From: Phoronis australis
Lineage: Eukaryota; Phoronida; Phoronidae
Length of the DNA stretch: 64,000 bases
Assembly: GCA_002633005.1 (NCBI GenBank)
Contig: NMRA01000567.1
Coordinates: 70,954 to 134,953, forward strand
Reading direction: 5' to 3'
A model generated the notes under the pieces. That model saw nothing but the letters and a program-made list of their open reading frames with translations. It searched no databases and had not been told where the DNA came from. This document shows positions 14,301 through 24,200 of the stretch, one piece after another; position 1 is the first letter of the stretch; every line of letters starts with the position of its first letter. The position numbers were made by a program, and so were the translations under genes.

Positions 14301-14751
14301 TTTAGTCAGTTTGAGGCATAAATTGCTGAAAATCTTCCGGTGTATGAAGGAGCTACACTGTCTCTATCTAATAGTAGCCAGCTAGAGACGGTGGTCACTG
14401 TCTACTATGTCTATGTGCAGAGGCGGATTTAGAGCCGGGGGGACCAAAGAAGGCCCCCCCCCCCTAAAATTCCCCCAGATTCCATTGAGCAGTTCGGGGG
14501 TGCCAATGTCTAACAGTCAAAATCCTGGCCAATACTCTGCCCTGCCCCTCCCCCCGCAACTCAAAATTCTGGATCCGATCCGCCCCTGATGTCTAACTCA
14601 AGTTTCAATTGAATCAGTGGCAAACCTTCATTTCTCCAATAACGATGTTTTTTGGATATCTTCTTTCACTCCCAAATGAATTGATTGAGCTTGTGACTCT
14701 CACAGTGACAATGTGTTGCTGCGCAACAACTTGGAATGAATCACCAGACAT
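1451..14751 (-). CDS. TBCB: Tubulin-folding cofactor B, complete, 7 exons
   Basis: Coding exons on the minus strand in transcript order are 14751-14626, 9715-9572, 9019-8926, 7323-7179, 5343-5288, 2469-2397 and 1571-1451. They sum to 759 nt with closing phases, giving 252 residues; I recall human TBCB as 244. Order of parts: N-terminal ubiquitin-like domain (about 12-95), charged helical linker (about 120-172) and C-terminal CAP-Gly domain (about 180-252) with a GKNDG signature and an acidic DDEM tail. The family binds alpha-tubulin after release from the chaperonin and, with TBCE, promotes heterodimer assembly and dissociation in the cytosol. The start ATG at 14751 has A at -3 and is the only one preceding the conserved Ubl strand. 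Introns are large and loaded with transposons. It is head-to-head with BIRC6. Identification is from protein pattern recognition; no database search was run. Confidence 0.95.
1572..2396 (-). other. TBCB: TBCB intron 6, nothing recognised
   Basis: Intron between exons 6 and 7 with a donor at 2396 (gtaaga) and an acceptor tttag at 1572. It is AT-rich and I see no repeat family, RNA gene or coding stretch in it. Confidence 0.7.
2803..4397. mobile_element. hAT-like DNA element (non-autonomous, degraded)
   Basis: The left end reads CAGTGTTCTCC at 2803 and the right end is its inverted counterpart GGAGAACACTG ending at 4397. Ends of the form CAGTG are typical of hAT transposons. Inside the left end the motif GCGTCCTGTTT occurs three times (about 2828-2879), and a related GCGACCTGTTT lies near the right end, resembling hAT subterminal repeats. 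Flanking bases share ATTTT but no clear 8-bp duplication is seen. A TATA-like box (about 3651) and a short ORF (3994-4224) followed by AATAAA lie inside. It sits in TBCB intron 5. Family assignment rests on end sequences only. Confidence 0.55.
3994..4224 (+). pseudogene. Short ORF remnant inside the hAT-like element
   Basis: A 76-residue ORF beginning [17 protein letters not shown] in the GC-richer core of the element. Partway through, the more protein-like reading moves to another frame: an Asp-rich stretch [19 protein letters not shown], then [19 protein letters not shown], stopping at about the same place. This suggests one frameshift in an old coding region. AATAAA follows the stop within 20 bases. 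I do not recognise the protein. It could be an element-encoded N-terminus or a captured exon. Confidence 0.35.
4398..7178 (-). other. TBCB: Rest of TBCB intron 5 and intron 4, simple repeats only
   Basis: Apart from exon 5 (5343-5288), this interval shows only AT-rich intronic sequence, a CA/CG alternating tract (6031-6058) and a short AT run near 6669-6683. No RNA gene or inverted-repeat element was recognised. Confidence 0.6.
6031..6058. repeat. (CA)n/(CG)n microsatellite
   Basis: Alternating purine-pyrimidine tract: CA repeats, then a CG run, then CA again, in TBCB intron 4. Such tracts can adopt Z-DNA and are length-polymorphic. Confidence 0.85.
7179..9019 (-). CDS. TBCB: TBCB exons 3-4: linker and charged helix
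   Basis: Exon 3 (9019-8926, 94 nt) encodes [13 protein letters not shown] and [17 protein letters not shown]. Exon 4 (7323-7179, 145 nt) encodes [15 protein letters not shown] followed by a long E/K/R/Q-rich helix ([19 protein letters not shown]) that should form the coiled linker between the Ubl and CAP-Gly domains. Splice phases 1 and 2 join exactly (GA|T style Asp, AG|G Arg). The intron between the exons holds a LINE remnant in the opposite orientation. Confidence 0.93.
7820..8252 (+). mobile_element. 5'-truncated LINE 3' end with (AAG)n tail
   Basis: Plus-strand frame 7831-7992 encodes [18 protein letters not shown], then [16 protein letters not shown] and [16 protein letters not shown] before TAA. 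The FFP-T-DWNSL pattern is the C-terminal signature of many CR1/L2/Jockey-type reverse-transcriptase ORFs. About 200 bases of 3' UTR follow, then an AAG-repeat tail starting after ACC at 8194. This is the architecture of a 5'-truncated non-LTR retrotransposon inserted antisense to TBCB in intron 3. The left boundary is not visible. The exact clade cannot be decided. Confidence 0.7.
8194..8252. repeat. (AAG)n microsatellite, LINE tail
   Basis: Nearly 20 perfect AAG units. It lies directly after the LINE 3' UTR and is most simply its repeat tail, possibly expanded. It reads as a purine tract on the plus strand and a CTT tract in the TBCB transcript. Confidence 0.9.
9572..14751 (-). CDS. TBCB: TBCB exons 1-2: ubiquitin-like domain
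   Basis: Exon 1 (14751-14626) encodes 42 residues starting MSGDSF, with the family strand pattern V-V-TSS-N-F-SERRYP. Its donor is AAG|gtttgc, a weaker GT context than the other TBCB donors. Exon 2 (9715-9572) encodes 48 residues (SKLELITG to PVEDNMIIH) and has a clean cag acceptor and a gtaagt donor. Both junctions are phase 0. Together they cover the N-terminal Ubl fold, including the '[10 protein letters not shown]' turn that corresponds to 'LLGSYPVDDG' in vertebrate TBCB. The 4.9-kb intron between them carries three transposon insertions. Confidence 0.93.
9716..11845 (-). other. TBCB: TBCB intron 1, distal part, nothing recognised
   Basis: AT-rich intron between the exon 2 acceptor and the Kolobok-like insertion. 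I see no coding similarity, RNA gene or terminal inverted repeats here. Confidence 0.6.
12184..12547 (+). pseudogene. P2X7-C-terminal-like Cys-rich ORF, frameshifted
   Basis: Starts at ATG 12184 ([18 protein letters not shown]). The frame breaks at a run of six T (12265-12270) and continues in another frame to TGA at 12545-12547. The second part holds [12 protein letters not shown] followed by CLCYSEFDE. This fits the pattern W-C-x-C-x-x-C-x-x-M-P-T-x4-C-x-C-x-x-E of the P2X7 receptor cytoplasmic tail domain, which also occurs without a channel in many invertebrate, often transposon-linked, proteins. No membrane segment is present. The later Cys/His part ([11 protein letters not shown]) is weak. 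The domain link is motif recognition only. Confidence 0.55.
12605..13231 (-). pseudogene. THAP-domain protein with in-frame TAG
   Basis: Reading from ATG 13231 on the minus strand, [13 protein letters not shown] begins a THAP zinc finger (C2CH): Cys pair near residues 6-10, then tryptophan and FP positions (HCFPMDD, RTWLIRV), CGKHF as the C-x2-H half, and an AIPSV stretch at the place of the usual AVPTIF box. A TAG at 12947-12949 interrupts right after AIPSV. The same frame then stays open for 113 more residues ([14 protein letters not shown], then Ser/Thr/Pro-rich and acidic) to the stop at 12605. The long open frame after TAG suggests a single nonsense mutation in a once longer protein. THAP fingers in P and Kolobok elements bind the element ends. 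Confidence 0.75.
13587..14074. mobile_element. Foldback (inverted-repeat) element
   Basis: The left end CGCGCAGTGATAAAAATAGC matches the inverted right end (about 14054-14074, reverse complement CGCGCAGTGTTAAAAATGGC). The arms continue inward: AAAAAGTTTGATAAC, GGAGTATTTGTT, CTCCTAAAGTGTCCCTCTA and GAGGCATAATTTGCC on the left recur inverted on the right. Nearly the whole 488 bp is a long imperfect palindrome with a short centre near 13790-13830. It carries no coding capacity. It sits between the Kolobok-like element and TBCB exon 1. Confidence 0.7.
14111..14400 (+). repeat. Partial extra copy of the foldback arm
   Basis: A third, diverged copy of the arm sequence, in the same orientation as the left arm. 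It shows AAAAAGTTTGATAAC, GGAGTATTTGTT, a TCTCCTAAA block, TTGAGGCATAAATTGC and an AGCTAGAGACGGTGGT segment matching the foldback centre. It directly abuts the foldback element, suggesting tandem insertion or a rearranged larger element. Confidence 0.6.
14418..14588. mobile_element. Small hAT-like MITE beside TBCB exon 1
   Basis: A 171-bp element with ends CAGAGGCGGATTTAGA (left) and CAGGGGCGGATCGGATC (right, reverse complement), a form seen in many animal hAT-type MITEs. The interior is C- and G-run rich. The heptamer ATGTCTA occurs at 14407-14413 and 14589-14595 and may be part of a target duplication, although on the left it is 4 bases away from the end. The element finishes only 37 bases from the exon 1 donor. 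Confidence 0.6.
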
Positions 14752-15076
14752 CTTTGCCTAGATAACTAGTTAAAAGCAAATTCAAGTGGCAAACTGTGAA
14801 CTCTCTAGGCAAACTCAAATGCTGTTTGTCAAGCGCGCCTTTTGTTGACAATAGAAACTCTCGTTCAACCCCCAAGACACGTGACACAACAAAACACTAA
14901 CATACGATATCCTACAACATTAATTGAACAGTGTTTTGCAGCTACAAAGGTACATCCTTGATAAGTATTTTGAAACCTTTTTGATCGGATCTAAAGTCTA
15001 TAATAAGAAACAAAATACATTTTGTATCGACCTTATAAAGGTCACTGAACGTTAAGTTACGAGACTTCAGAATTCA
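14752..15076. promoter_or_regulatory. Head-to-head TBCB/BIRC6 promoter interval
   Basis: Only 325 bp separate the two start codons, which point away from each other, so both 5' UTRs and core promoters must lie here or within the genes. Visible elements: a palindromic E-box CACGTG at 14878-14883 in a GACACGTGAC context (USF/MITF/TFE type), and a TATAAA at 15034-15039, about 40 bases before the first BIRC6 ATG, inside a near-palindrome with an AAGGTCA half-site. The interval is AT-rich, not CpG-island-like. Use of any element is inferred. Confidence 0.6.
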
Positions 15077-18000
15077 ATGGTCATGGCTGCCACTGTCGAG
15101 TGGTTTGCCGGACAGGATGGAACTTTAACGGTTGGTGACCGGGTCACAGGAGTCACCTACCATTCGACGTTGAATTCCTTACTAGTTACCACCAAGACTT
15201 CTGATGTTCAAGTTTTAGACGTTACATCAGGCGTGTTGTTGCAAAAATCAGACCTTTCAGGTAGGTGAAAATCTTCATTGGTCGCTCTTTCAGTTTACGA
15301 CGTTTGTTGGGGAAATTTGTTCAATGACAAATATCCGCAGTTACGCGATTGGCACTTTAGAGTTTTGTCAAAACCATAGAATGCAGTAGAAAGCAAGTTA
15401 AGCAACGTTAAAATTAAGTGTCTTTCTCTTAATTACAATGCATGCCACCGATGTTTTACGTCCCTTACTTTATGCCTGCCTCGGGCTTGGGAAAAGTTGT
15501 CACTCCCCATTTGTCTGTTTATGGCATTGTGTCCATAACCGTAGGAGAACACTTTGTGTGTATTCGTATGCACATTACATTTCTGAGATGATGAGTTCCA
15601 CTGAATTGTTCTAACTTTCAAGAATTGTCCATAAAGGGAGCACTTTGGAAATTGCTCGTTTTGGTTCCTACAAAGTGCTTAGCCTTGATTTGCTTTTCCC
15701 TTGTCAGACGTAGGCCAGGTAAAAAATAAACTTGTTCATCATGGTTCCCTGCGCGTAAACAATGTACTGTGTCGATTCTTTGTTTATTTTTAAAAAACAT
15801 TCAGTTTGTGTAATTTGCAGAATGTGGAAGTACTTTCCAGATGTTGCTGTATTAGGTAGAGCGCGTTCCCCAGGAAACTACGAGTCATATCTGTAAGCTG
15901 ATCTTGACCATGCCGTTTGTACTGCCACGTGTGTGGCGGGGCTGCTTGGTACTCATACCTTGATGTGGCAAAATGCTCGCGAACAACTGATTCAGGAATA
16001 TGTTTGCTTGCAATAAGGCTTATTTCCAAGTATATGATATGATATTAGCCTATAGTCTTTCAGCAGGCCCCTAATGCAGATGGTCCGTGGCACCAGTTCC
16101 GGTGACACCATAAAATAAAAATAAAATGTGCTCCCCATGTCAGTTTCTGGATGAGCCCTGGACAATGAATAAGGTATCTACCTGGCCTTATGTATTGATA
16201 ACTGATAATTGGTCAATGCTGAGTAGTGTCTTCTACCACTACATGATTGTATCAAATGACTTCCAGTTGCGTTATGCTGTAAAGGTATCTCTGAACCGCT
16301 TGGGAATGAATGGGCCAAACACTTTGGATGCCATGTTTCTGTGGAGACATTGGTCTATAATAAAGTTAATCATCTATATCACGTCTCAATTTGTTGAGTT
16401 AATTATCACATGATAAAACAAAGGACATGGCCAAATAATGTTTTGTGGCTACTTTAGTGTGTACAATCACCTCTAAAACTGTTAAAAATTGGCTTGACCT
16501 ACCGTAATTAGACTGGAGTAACTGTATGCGACTTCAAACAAATCTACAGTTATTGTGTCAAAAATTTAGGAAACTATGAGGAATATCTTGTTAAAAACGC
16601 ACACACAATACTTCAGGGCTTGGAATTATCCTCTTTTGAGAGGATTTCCTATCTTTTGGTTTCGATTTCCTCTTATTTGATTTCCAGTTTCCTCTTTTTT
16701 GTCTTTGTTTTGAGTGTATTCATGCAAAACAACTTTATTTCAGCTAAATTTTGAAACAAAAAAATATTTCCATCTCACCAGTCTATTTGTTGAACGATGC
16801 GTCTCCTGGAAAATTTTCTTCTTTTTTGTCACTGGTCATTCCAAGCCCTGATGCTTGCCCTTGCTATGCTTGAGAACCTATTGTCTCCTTTTGTTAAGTT
16901 GTTGCTTTTTGGTAGGATTACAAAACGTCCATGGTTCGGGAGTAGCATATTGGGAGGTTAGAAACGTCTTGTGAAAAGTTGCTTTGATTTTCCATGAAAA
17001 TAATTCGCTTTTAGTTTGATTAGTTAATTAAAAGCCTGATAAACTTTGTCATTGTGTCTTGTATGTTATTGTTGTCTCTTGCAGCGCCCTCAAGCTGCGA
17101 GATACAATGTGTGTATCTTCCACTATGCGATAAAGTTCTGTTCTGCGATGGGGACTCTGTTTGTCTGCGGAAGGACCTCAGCGGTGTTCTGCTGTTAGAC
17201 ACAGCGCTACAGTCACCAGTGCAGAGTACAGAAGATGTAGTTAAGATTGAACTGCCTCTGCCTGAGGTATCTTTAACCATGCTTTTCTTGTGGTCAAATG
17301 CTGATAATGTTTAACATTACACTGCAACTGCATGATCTTGGTCTGGACACAACTGAAAATTTTTAGTGGACCTGTTATGCTCACTCTACGATGGGCAATT
17401 ATTCGGTGAAAGCTGGCTCCCAAATTCTAGTCACAATGGGCCCGTGTTGCAGCGTGCTGTTGCCCATTGCTTTGGTGGTTTTCTGCTGTCTAAAATTGAC
17501 ATATACAGTAATTTTTCACCTATGCGTGCAATATGGAAAAGAAGGGAAATTTTATTTCATCAAATTTCATAACATCAGACTAGTACAGATTGGGAAATTC
17601 TCAGCTTGTTATTATTGCTTTGAGGTGTGTAGCTACTATAAAAACATTTGGAGACGTTTCCATTATTTAGAGCAACATAGGGTTTGAGACTTTTTTATTT
17701 GAAATAAAAATTTCACCCTATTTTATAACTGGAGAATTGCCGTTCTTATCAAGGTGACAATAACAGATAATGTTCAAGTGTACTTGAATACTCTTGATGT
17801 TAAATTGTTCTCTACTTATGCCCTGTAAGATATGATCCCATTTAACTATCAACTAAGTGAAAGTTGTCTGTCTGCTCTGTGTTTCTGTTTCGTATTAGGT
17901 GAGTTACAGTGAGATTGTATGTTGATAGTTGCCAAGTCATTACATTCTTACTGTTTACAATGAATTGCAAATACTCTATGCTACATCCTTCAAGTGTTTG

Positions 18001-18243
18001 TTCACCGGGTTGAAACATGGCGTAACAATGTTCCATGTTGTTTTGAAGTTGTGTATGAAAACACAATAAGTACAACTTTTGTAATATTTGTCAACATTTT
18101 TCTCACAGGCCAATCATCTCTACAAAAGTCTAATGAGTGCTGAACTGCCAGGCATCGATTTTGTTGAAGATGTTTTAAAAGAGCTGGAGAATGAAATTAC
18201 TTGTGCTCTGGAAACATCCAAAGATAATCACAAAGTCCTCAAG
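15077..18243 (+). CDS. BIRC6: BIRC6 exons 1-3: N-terminal propeller blades
   Basis: Exons 15077-15260, 17085-17266 and 18109-18243. They encode VEWFAGQDGTL and YHSTLNSLLVTTKTSDVQV (first blades), then CEIQCVYLPLCDKVLF and CLRKDLSGVLLLDTALQSPV, one of the most conserved N-terminal BIRC6 stretches, then a helical insert (LYKSLMSAELPGIDFVEDVL) before the BIR exons. Donors and acceptors are canonical (gtaggt, gcag, gtatct, acag, gtagga). Introns 1 (1.8 kb) and 2 (0.8 kb) show nothing recognisable. Confidence 0.93.
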
Positions 18244-21200
18244 GTAGGAACTCTGTACATTTCAACATGCCCATCCTGACATAACCCAGCACTGCAATAG
18301 TTTGCAAAGTGGACGTCATTGAAGTTCAACAATGTTTCAACGCACAAAAATAAAAATGCATTTGAACATCCAGTTCTTTTTGACTAGACGTGTTTCAGTT
18401 TTGAACGAAATATCGACTAATGTTGCTCCAAGGACTCGGTCGAAGTTGTGACTTCTTACTTTGTAAGTTTGTTCACAAATAAACCATTACCCGCTTTGCG
18501 CAATAGCGCCTTGTTAAACTTTGACTCAAGTTCAACAAAAATGCATGTTTTTTGTATTACTAAAGTGCTAAATACCAGGGATTGATGGGCTTCACTTGAT
18601 TTCAAATAAACTCTGGAGGGTCTGACTTTTTCAATAGTAGATCAGTCGTGTCTTGTTATTAAAAAATCACAAGAGAAAGGTGTATTGATAGAAAAACAAT
18701 AGTGTCTATAACATGACCAAATTTCACTGGATATAAATATTCAAGTTGAAATTTCAAACAGACTGTTACAGTTTTTTAGATTATCACGCCATGTTTGTTT
18801 TTTGCTAATTCTTACCTTTTCATGAAAATCTCAAAAGTCCTTTATTTTGAGAGACCCTCATGCAAAAATGGAAGATCTTGAATACTATTCCTGACAGCAT
18901 TATGAACAGTGCAGAAAGCATAGTTTCAGGAAGCTTCATATGGATCTGATCAGCTAGTTCTAAGATATAATGTTGTGAAGTTACCTAAATGTGGACATTT
19001 TCTAAGGTTTTACTTGACTTTTTATTCTGTTAGCATTATGCGAATAATCTCAGTTTGTTATCTATACCAGGTGCTTCCTATCATGAGTTGTATCTATCTT
19101 TAGCTGGGTATCCCCTAGTACCAGTAATTTTCAAGAGACCCCAATGCTATAAAGCTCCCATGGGGGCTGTTTCAGAAGTAAGCCTTGAAAAAGCCTGCTC
19201 TGGAGCGTTTTTTGGTCTTTAAACACATTTAAAATATTTCAAGTTGAACATGTGTCAGCTGTTGTTAGCCAGTTTAACTGCTGACAAAGTGTACCTTAAA
19301 AGCCCATGACTGAATGAGTAGGCTGTTGTCCAGAAATAAAAGTTTCTGAAAGAGCCCCCTGGAGGCCTTTGGATGCAGTCACTTTGGCTGAATGAATATT
19401 TCTCAAGGGGCTCTCTTGAAAATCCGGGGTATGTACTGAATACGTTGTTATAAAATAAGAACTGAATTGTTTTCATCTCCTTTATATTTTTTCTGTAGTG
19501 GGCGACGGTGTGTCTCAAACTTCCGCACTCTGCATTGAAGTCTGTATGCCATAACCTTATGATGGAGCTGAAACGACTCAACCAGAATGTTCCCGCTCTA
19601 CCGGTGGCGTCAGCCATCACAGAGCGACTGAATTCGCTGGTGGCCAGCAACCAATCAGACAATGAAGCTGGGATGATTGACTTCTCGTTAATGTACAGCG
19701 AAGCAGCCAGGAGAGACACTTTTATTGATTGGCCACATATGAATTACAAGTAGGTTGGATTTCGTAATACCAGCACTGGCTCTTTCAAAACTGGTTTCCA
19801 CTTTGTACATTCTTAATTAGAAAACCTTTTTCTTATTGGGACACAACAGTAGTTAAGTGATAAAGCGGAATGAAATATTTGAAGATAAAATGGAATTCTT
19901 TTGCAGGTGGGCTCTACCAGATCCTATGGCTCAAGCTGGGTTCTTCCATCAGCCGAATGCCACCGGGGATGACCGCGCACGTTGTTTTATCTGTAACGTG
20001 TGTCTTGTCTGTTGGGAACCAACTGATGAACCATGGTATGTCAACTTCTGTATGTCATGTACAGCAAACAGCTTTATCTGGTTACCTTCTCATCAGTGTT
20101 ACTTTTCTATTCGTGATGTTCAAACCTTCAAGATCCAATGTAGCAGTGATCCATCATGATTGCATTTTAGGAAGGTCGTGCACGTAGGCTTGATGTTTGT
20201 AGTTCAAGTTTCACTTTGTTTCTTAATCAGCACCTCATTGCTGTCTATTCCATCTGTGGTCTTCTTAGGTCAGTTTCATTAAAAGTGGCTAAAGCTCAAG
20301 TTAGAAATTTTGACTTCCACTCCCACTTCACAAATGCCATGTAATTGTTTGCATATCACAAGTTAGAAACACAATCTGTTCAAAAAAAGGACATGAAATA
20401 CTTACATAACTCATAGATCCTCCAAATTAGCTCGTAAATTTAAGGCCCTGTGGGCCAACTGACTCGTGGCCACGTATTTTTAAAAGCATCCTCGAGTTGC
20501 TTCTGGAGTTTTAAAACCCATTAAGTTTTTATTTTTTTTACATATTTTGGTACAAAGGAATGCAATTTGAAAACTGGGCAAGTATGCTCTGTAATAAATT
20601 GGCTTGTAGTAAAACATTGTTACACTGTATGTCAGTAAACTTTAGATTTCTGTTTGCTAGAATCCTGAGAGATCATTGTTTTGGGGTTGTCTGAAGCAGA
20701 TTGCAGACCATTGTACCGTATGCAAAAATGCATATTTGTACGGAAAGGTTGCTTCTAGTACACAAGTTCCTTAGGCCAGGAAAAAATAAGCAAATTGGAA
20801 GCAGATTATTTACTGAGTTGTTACTCACTTAGAAATGGAAGATTTTAAAATTCATTTGGAAATTAAAAAAATATATATAAATATTATTTTAATTAAAAAA
20901 CATGAACTTCGAAGTCAGGAACTCGTACCGATTCATTCTAAATATAGCACGATAATCAACAAATCACAATGATTCTTCTGTGGATATTCATCATCATCGG
21001 CCTAACGATAAGCAGTGACTTCTGTGGTTGGTGGACTGGTTATTTCATTTGATTCCGGCTATCTTTGGCTAAATACATACTGTTGTCAAAATGACAACAT
21101 GTGGTAGGCTGCGTATTCCAACCTGGGAAGAAAACGGTTTCTGAAAGAAGGGAATATCTATTTTGCTATGTTATTCCGTAGAATGGCAGTATGTTGTGGA

Positions 21201-24200
21201 AGGAACTGTCAAATATATATTGCAAAGTTGTGTAGCCTGTTGTTTTCTTGCACATATGGTGACCGCACTGTCTTCGCGGCATGTCAAGCTGTAAGCAACA
21301 CTTGTCAGTCGAGGTTTATTGGCAGGCAGTATGGTGGTATGTGTTTATCAGTTTATAGACGCTTGGAATGAACAATTATTCCGAACTTTTGTGAATGGTT
21401 AAGAACACGTCTGCATTGTCCCGTGCAGTCATGAGAACTTTTGCAGGTTTTTGGTTTAAGAAACGAGCATTACTTTTGTTGTGCCTGACCTATCACGATA
21501 CACATTGTAGTTGCCATTGCGGCATGTATTAACATAATTATTTTACTTCAGTAAAGAACTTTTCTATTAATTAACTGGATTTTTTCACTACAGCAAGCGT
21601 TAACACCTTAGAGAATTCTGAGAATTGGTGATCAAAGCACCGTGTATTAAACTGTTTCAAAGGTAAATGACTAGGAAAAGTACCAGCTAAATACAGTTTC
21701 AATAGTCTAACATGCTGCAAAGTTCGAGTTTTCAATGTTTGGTGATCATGTGAAAATCTTCCGATTTACAGAAAAATCGGCAAATTTGCTCTCCAAAATA
21801 CTCGAATGCAGTTTTGGTAGTGCACAGGTCTGAGATTGTCTAGATTTCATAGTTAGATAGCACATTACAAATACACGAGATAGCTTAAGGGTAATTGCTC
21901 TGATTTCTGTTTTGATATATTGCATGAGAATAGGTGTGACTGTTTCCTTCCTTTACCAGGTCAGAACATGAGCGTCATTCACCCACCTGTCCGTTTGTGA
22001 AAGGTGAATATACTAGAAATGTACCACTCTCCGTGACACATGCGACACAACTTGCGGTCAGTCAAGGATACAAGGTATTGTGATTGGGTGTGGGGTTTGT
22101 GGGTTTAGGTCAAGTCAATTAAAAAAAAAGTGAGGCAGATTGTTTAGTTAGTATCTGCATAATGTCTATTGTGAAATGGTCTCAGGGTCCTGGTTTTAAT
22201 TAAGTTGTGATTTACTCGAGTCTTTTCCAAGTAGCACATCTCAAACATTTTCTGGTTTCCACTCTGTACGATGTAGATTTGAGTTGTTCATATTATTTTG
22301 AATTTGTTTTCAATATGTTAAAACTCTGCTTATTACAGTTTAACTTTTAATAATGTTGAATTTAATTAATAGTGCCTAAATTACCATTGTAGCCTAGCTA
22401 ACATATCAACACTATTCAGTTTTGTAAATTTGTACTCATGTTCATTGATTTGAAGCTACATGTTATGAGTAAGTGCTGTGTAAGCTTGTTTCCCAGTTTC
22501 TTTCTTATTTCTACCATTGAGAAGCTGGAAATGTGTGAGATCTTGTGCTTAATTGACTGTTTGTTTTCATGTTGGGTGTTTCTGCTACTTTCAGATTGAG
22601 TGTGTAGGTACCACTATGAGTCCTGAGCTGGTGGCTACCTCGTCTCTGAATGGCAACATTGTGGTGTGGAATGTTTCCAGGCAGCTGAAGGTAAGTGGAC
22701 CTATCTAGGAACGCGTTTTTCGATGCATTTTTGCTAGGCTTTAGTCAAATTGATGGTACTATTCCCTGATTACCGACAATGATGGGGGAATTAACAGGGC
22801 GGTTTAAGGTTACTAAATCATTGTGTAATTAGAGTTTTGCAGGCCTAGTAGTTATTAGCAGTCAGTTGTGCTATTAACAGTAGCTGTCATGACAGGAAAA
22901 AGGCATTTTGTCCGTCTGGTCTCAACTTTGTACTTAATAGATAAAAGTCATTTCTTGACTTGGGAAGAACTGCCCGCTGGAGACTATGTTCGGTGCATAA
23001 GCCAACGCGATTGGTCAAGTCAGGTTTTTGAGCCTGGTTGCAAGCAATAAAAAACTGTCGGGCTATGTGTAACACCTTCTAACCTGGTTCCAGGTTATCT
23101 TAATTGATTCCATTGATGTTTCGATTAACTCGCCAAATGCAGGGAGTTTATTCCAAAGCACACATTTCTTGCAAGAGTGTGGAGAAATCACTCAAAATGT
23201 GATTTCTGTTTTATTTGAAGTGAAGGCTTCTTGGTACAATTGAATCGCAAGAGTCTCGCCAGACATAACACAGCTACGTTCACAGGTGATGTAGGGATGC
23301 TCCCGTACCTGCGGTAAATAACTAACTAGTTCAAGTCATTCCATATAAGTGACCCCACAGTCCAGAAAGTACTTAGCAGAAAGTGTAGATTTCAATAATT
23401 TGTTGAGCGGTTACCCAGATGTCTAGAGAACAGCTGGCAGGGGGCAGCATTGAAGCAGACCATACCTCCGTAGACCACCTGTCTGCCAGCCGTCTCTGGA
23501 TGTGGGGCCTGCCCGTGCAACAAAGTATTTGTGAACGGTATCACAATCTTATGCCTTCAAGAGCTGGTCTTTCTGTGAATAATGCATTAAACTGTGCCCA
23601 TATTTCTCACAGAAGGAGCTTCAATTCAACCTTGACCCTTCATCCGTGTTTGATGAACAACTTGTGGTGAAATCCAGTGATGAAGCCAAAGACGACACAG
23701 TAGACAGGTGAGAGGGAATTGTGGTTTTCACAAATGATTATGATGATGGCTAAAAACAACAAAGACATATCTCAGTTACTTAGAAATAAGCTACTCAAAA
23801 AGATAAGTGTATGAAAATTTGCCTGTCAGGAAATGGTTAAATTTAAGCAGTGGGTTCAGAAATGTCAGCTTAAATTCAAGGTGTAAGAGGATCGTTTAGG
23901 CTGCCTTTTGACCACATTGATTGGTGTAAAGAGCTATTGTGCAGGTATCTGAAATGTTTTTAATAGAAAATGTGTGATTCACTGTATGATATTTTAAGCT
24001 GTCATCTTAATTTGTCATTTCCTTATATTCTCCTAAATTGAAGCAGGTTATCTAAAGACGCAAAACAATGGCAGTATTTAAAACAAATCCACATAATGAC
24101 AAAATAATTTTAATCTCTCAAACACATCAGCCGTGGCATCAGCAAGTTCAATGAGTTTCAAAAAATGGGCCACCTAAATTTATGCCGAGTTACCATTCAA

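Noticed and set aside
19255-19719. 154-residue minus-strand ORF
   Set aside because: It overlaps BIRC6 exon 4 on the opposite strand, has no recognisable domain, and is explained as a shadow of the real exon.
22868-23670. ORFs 22868-23050 and 23419-23670 as extra BIRC6 exons
   Set aside because: No matching splice sites in phase. Exon 7 joins exon 8 (23613-23707) directly, and the ORFs have no family similarity.
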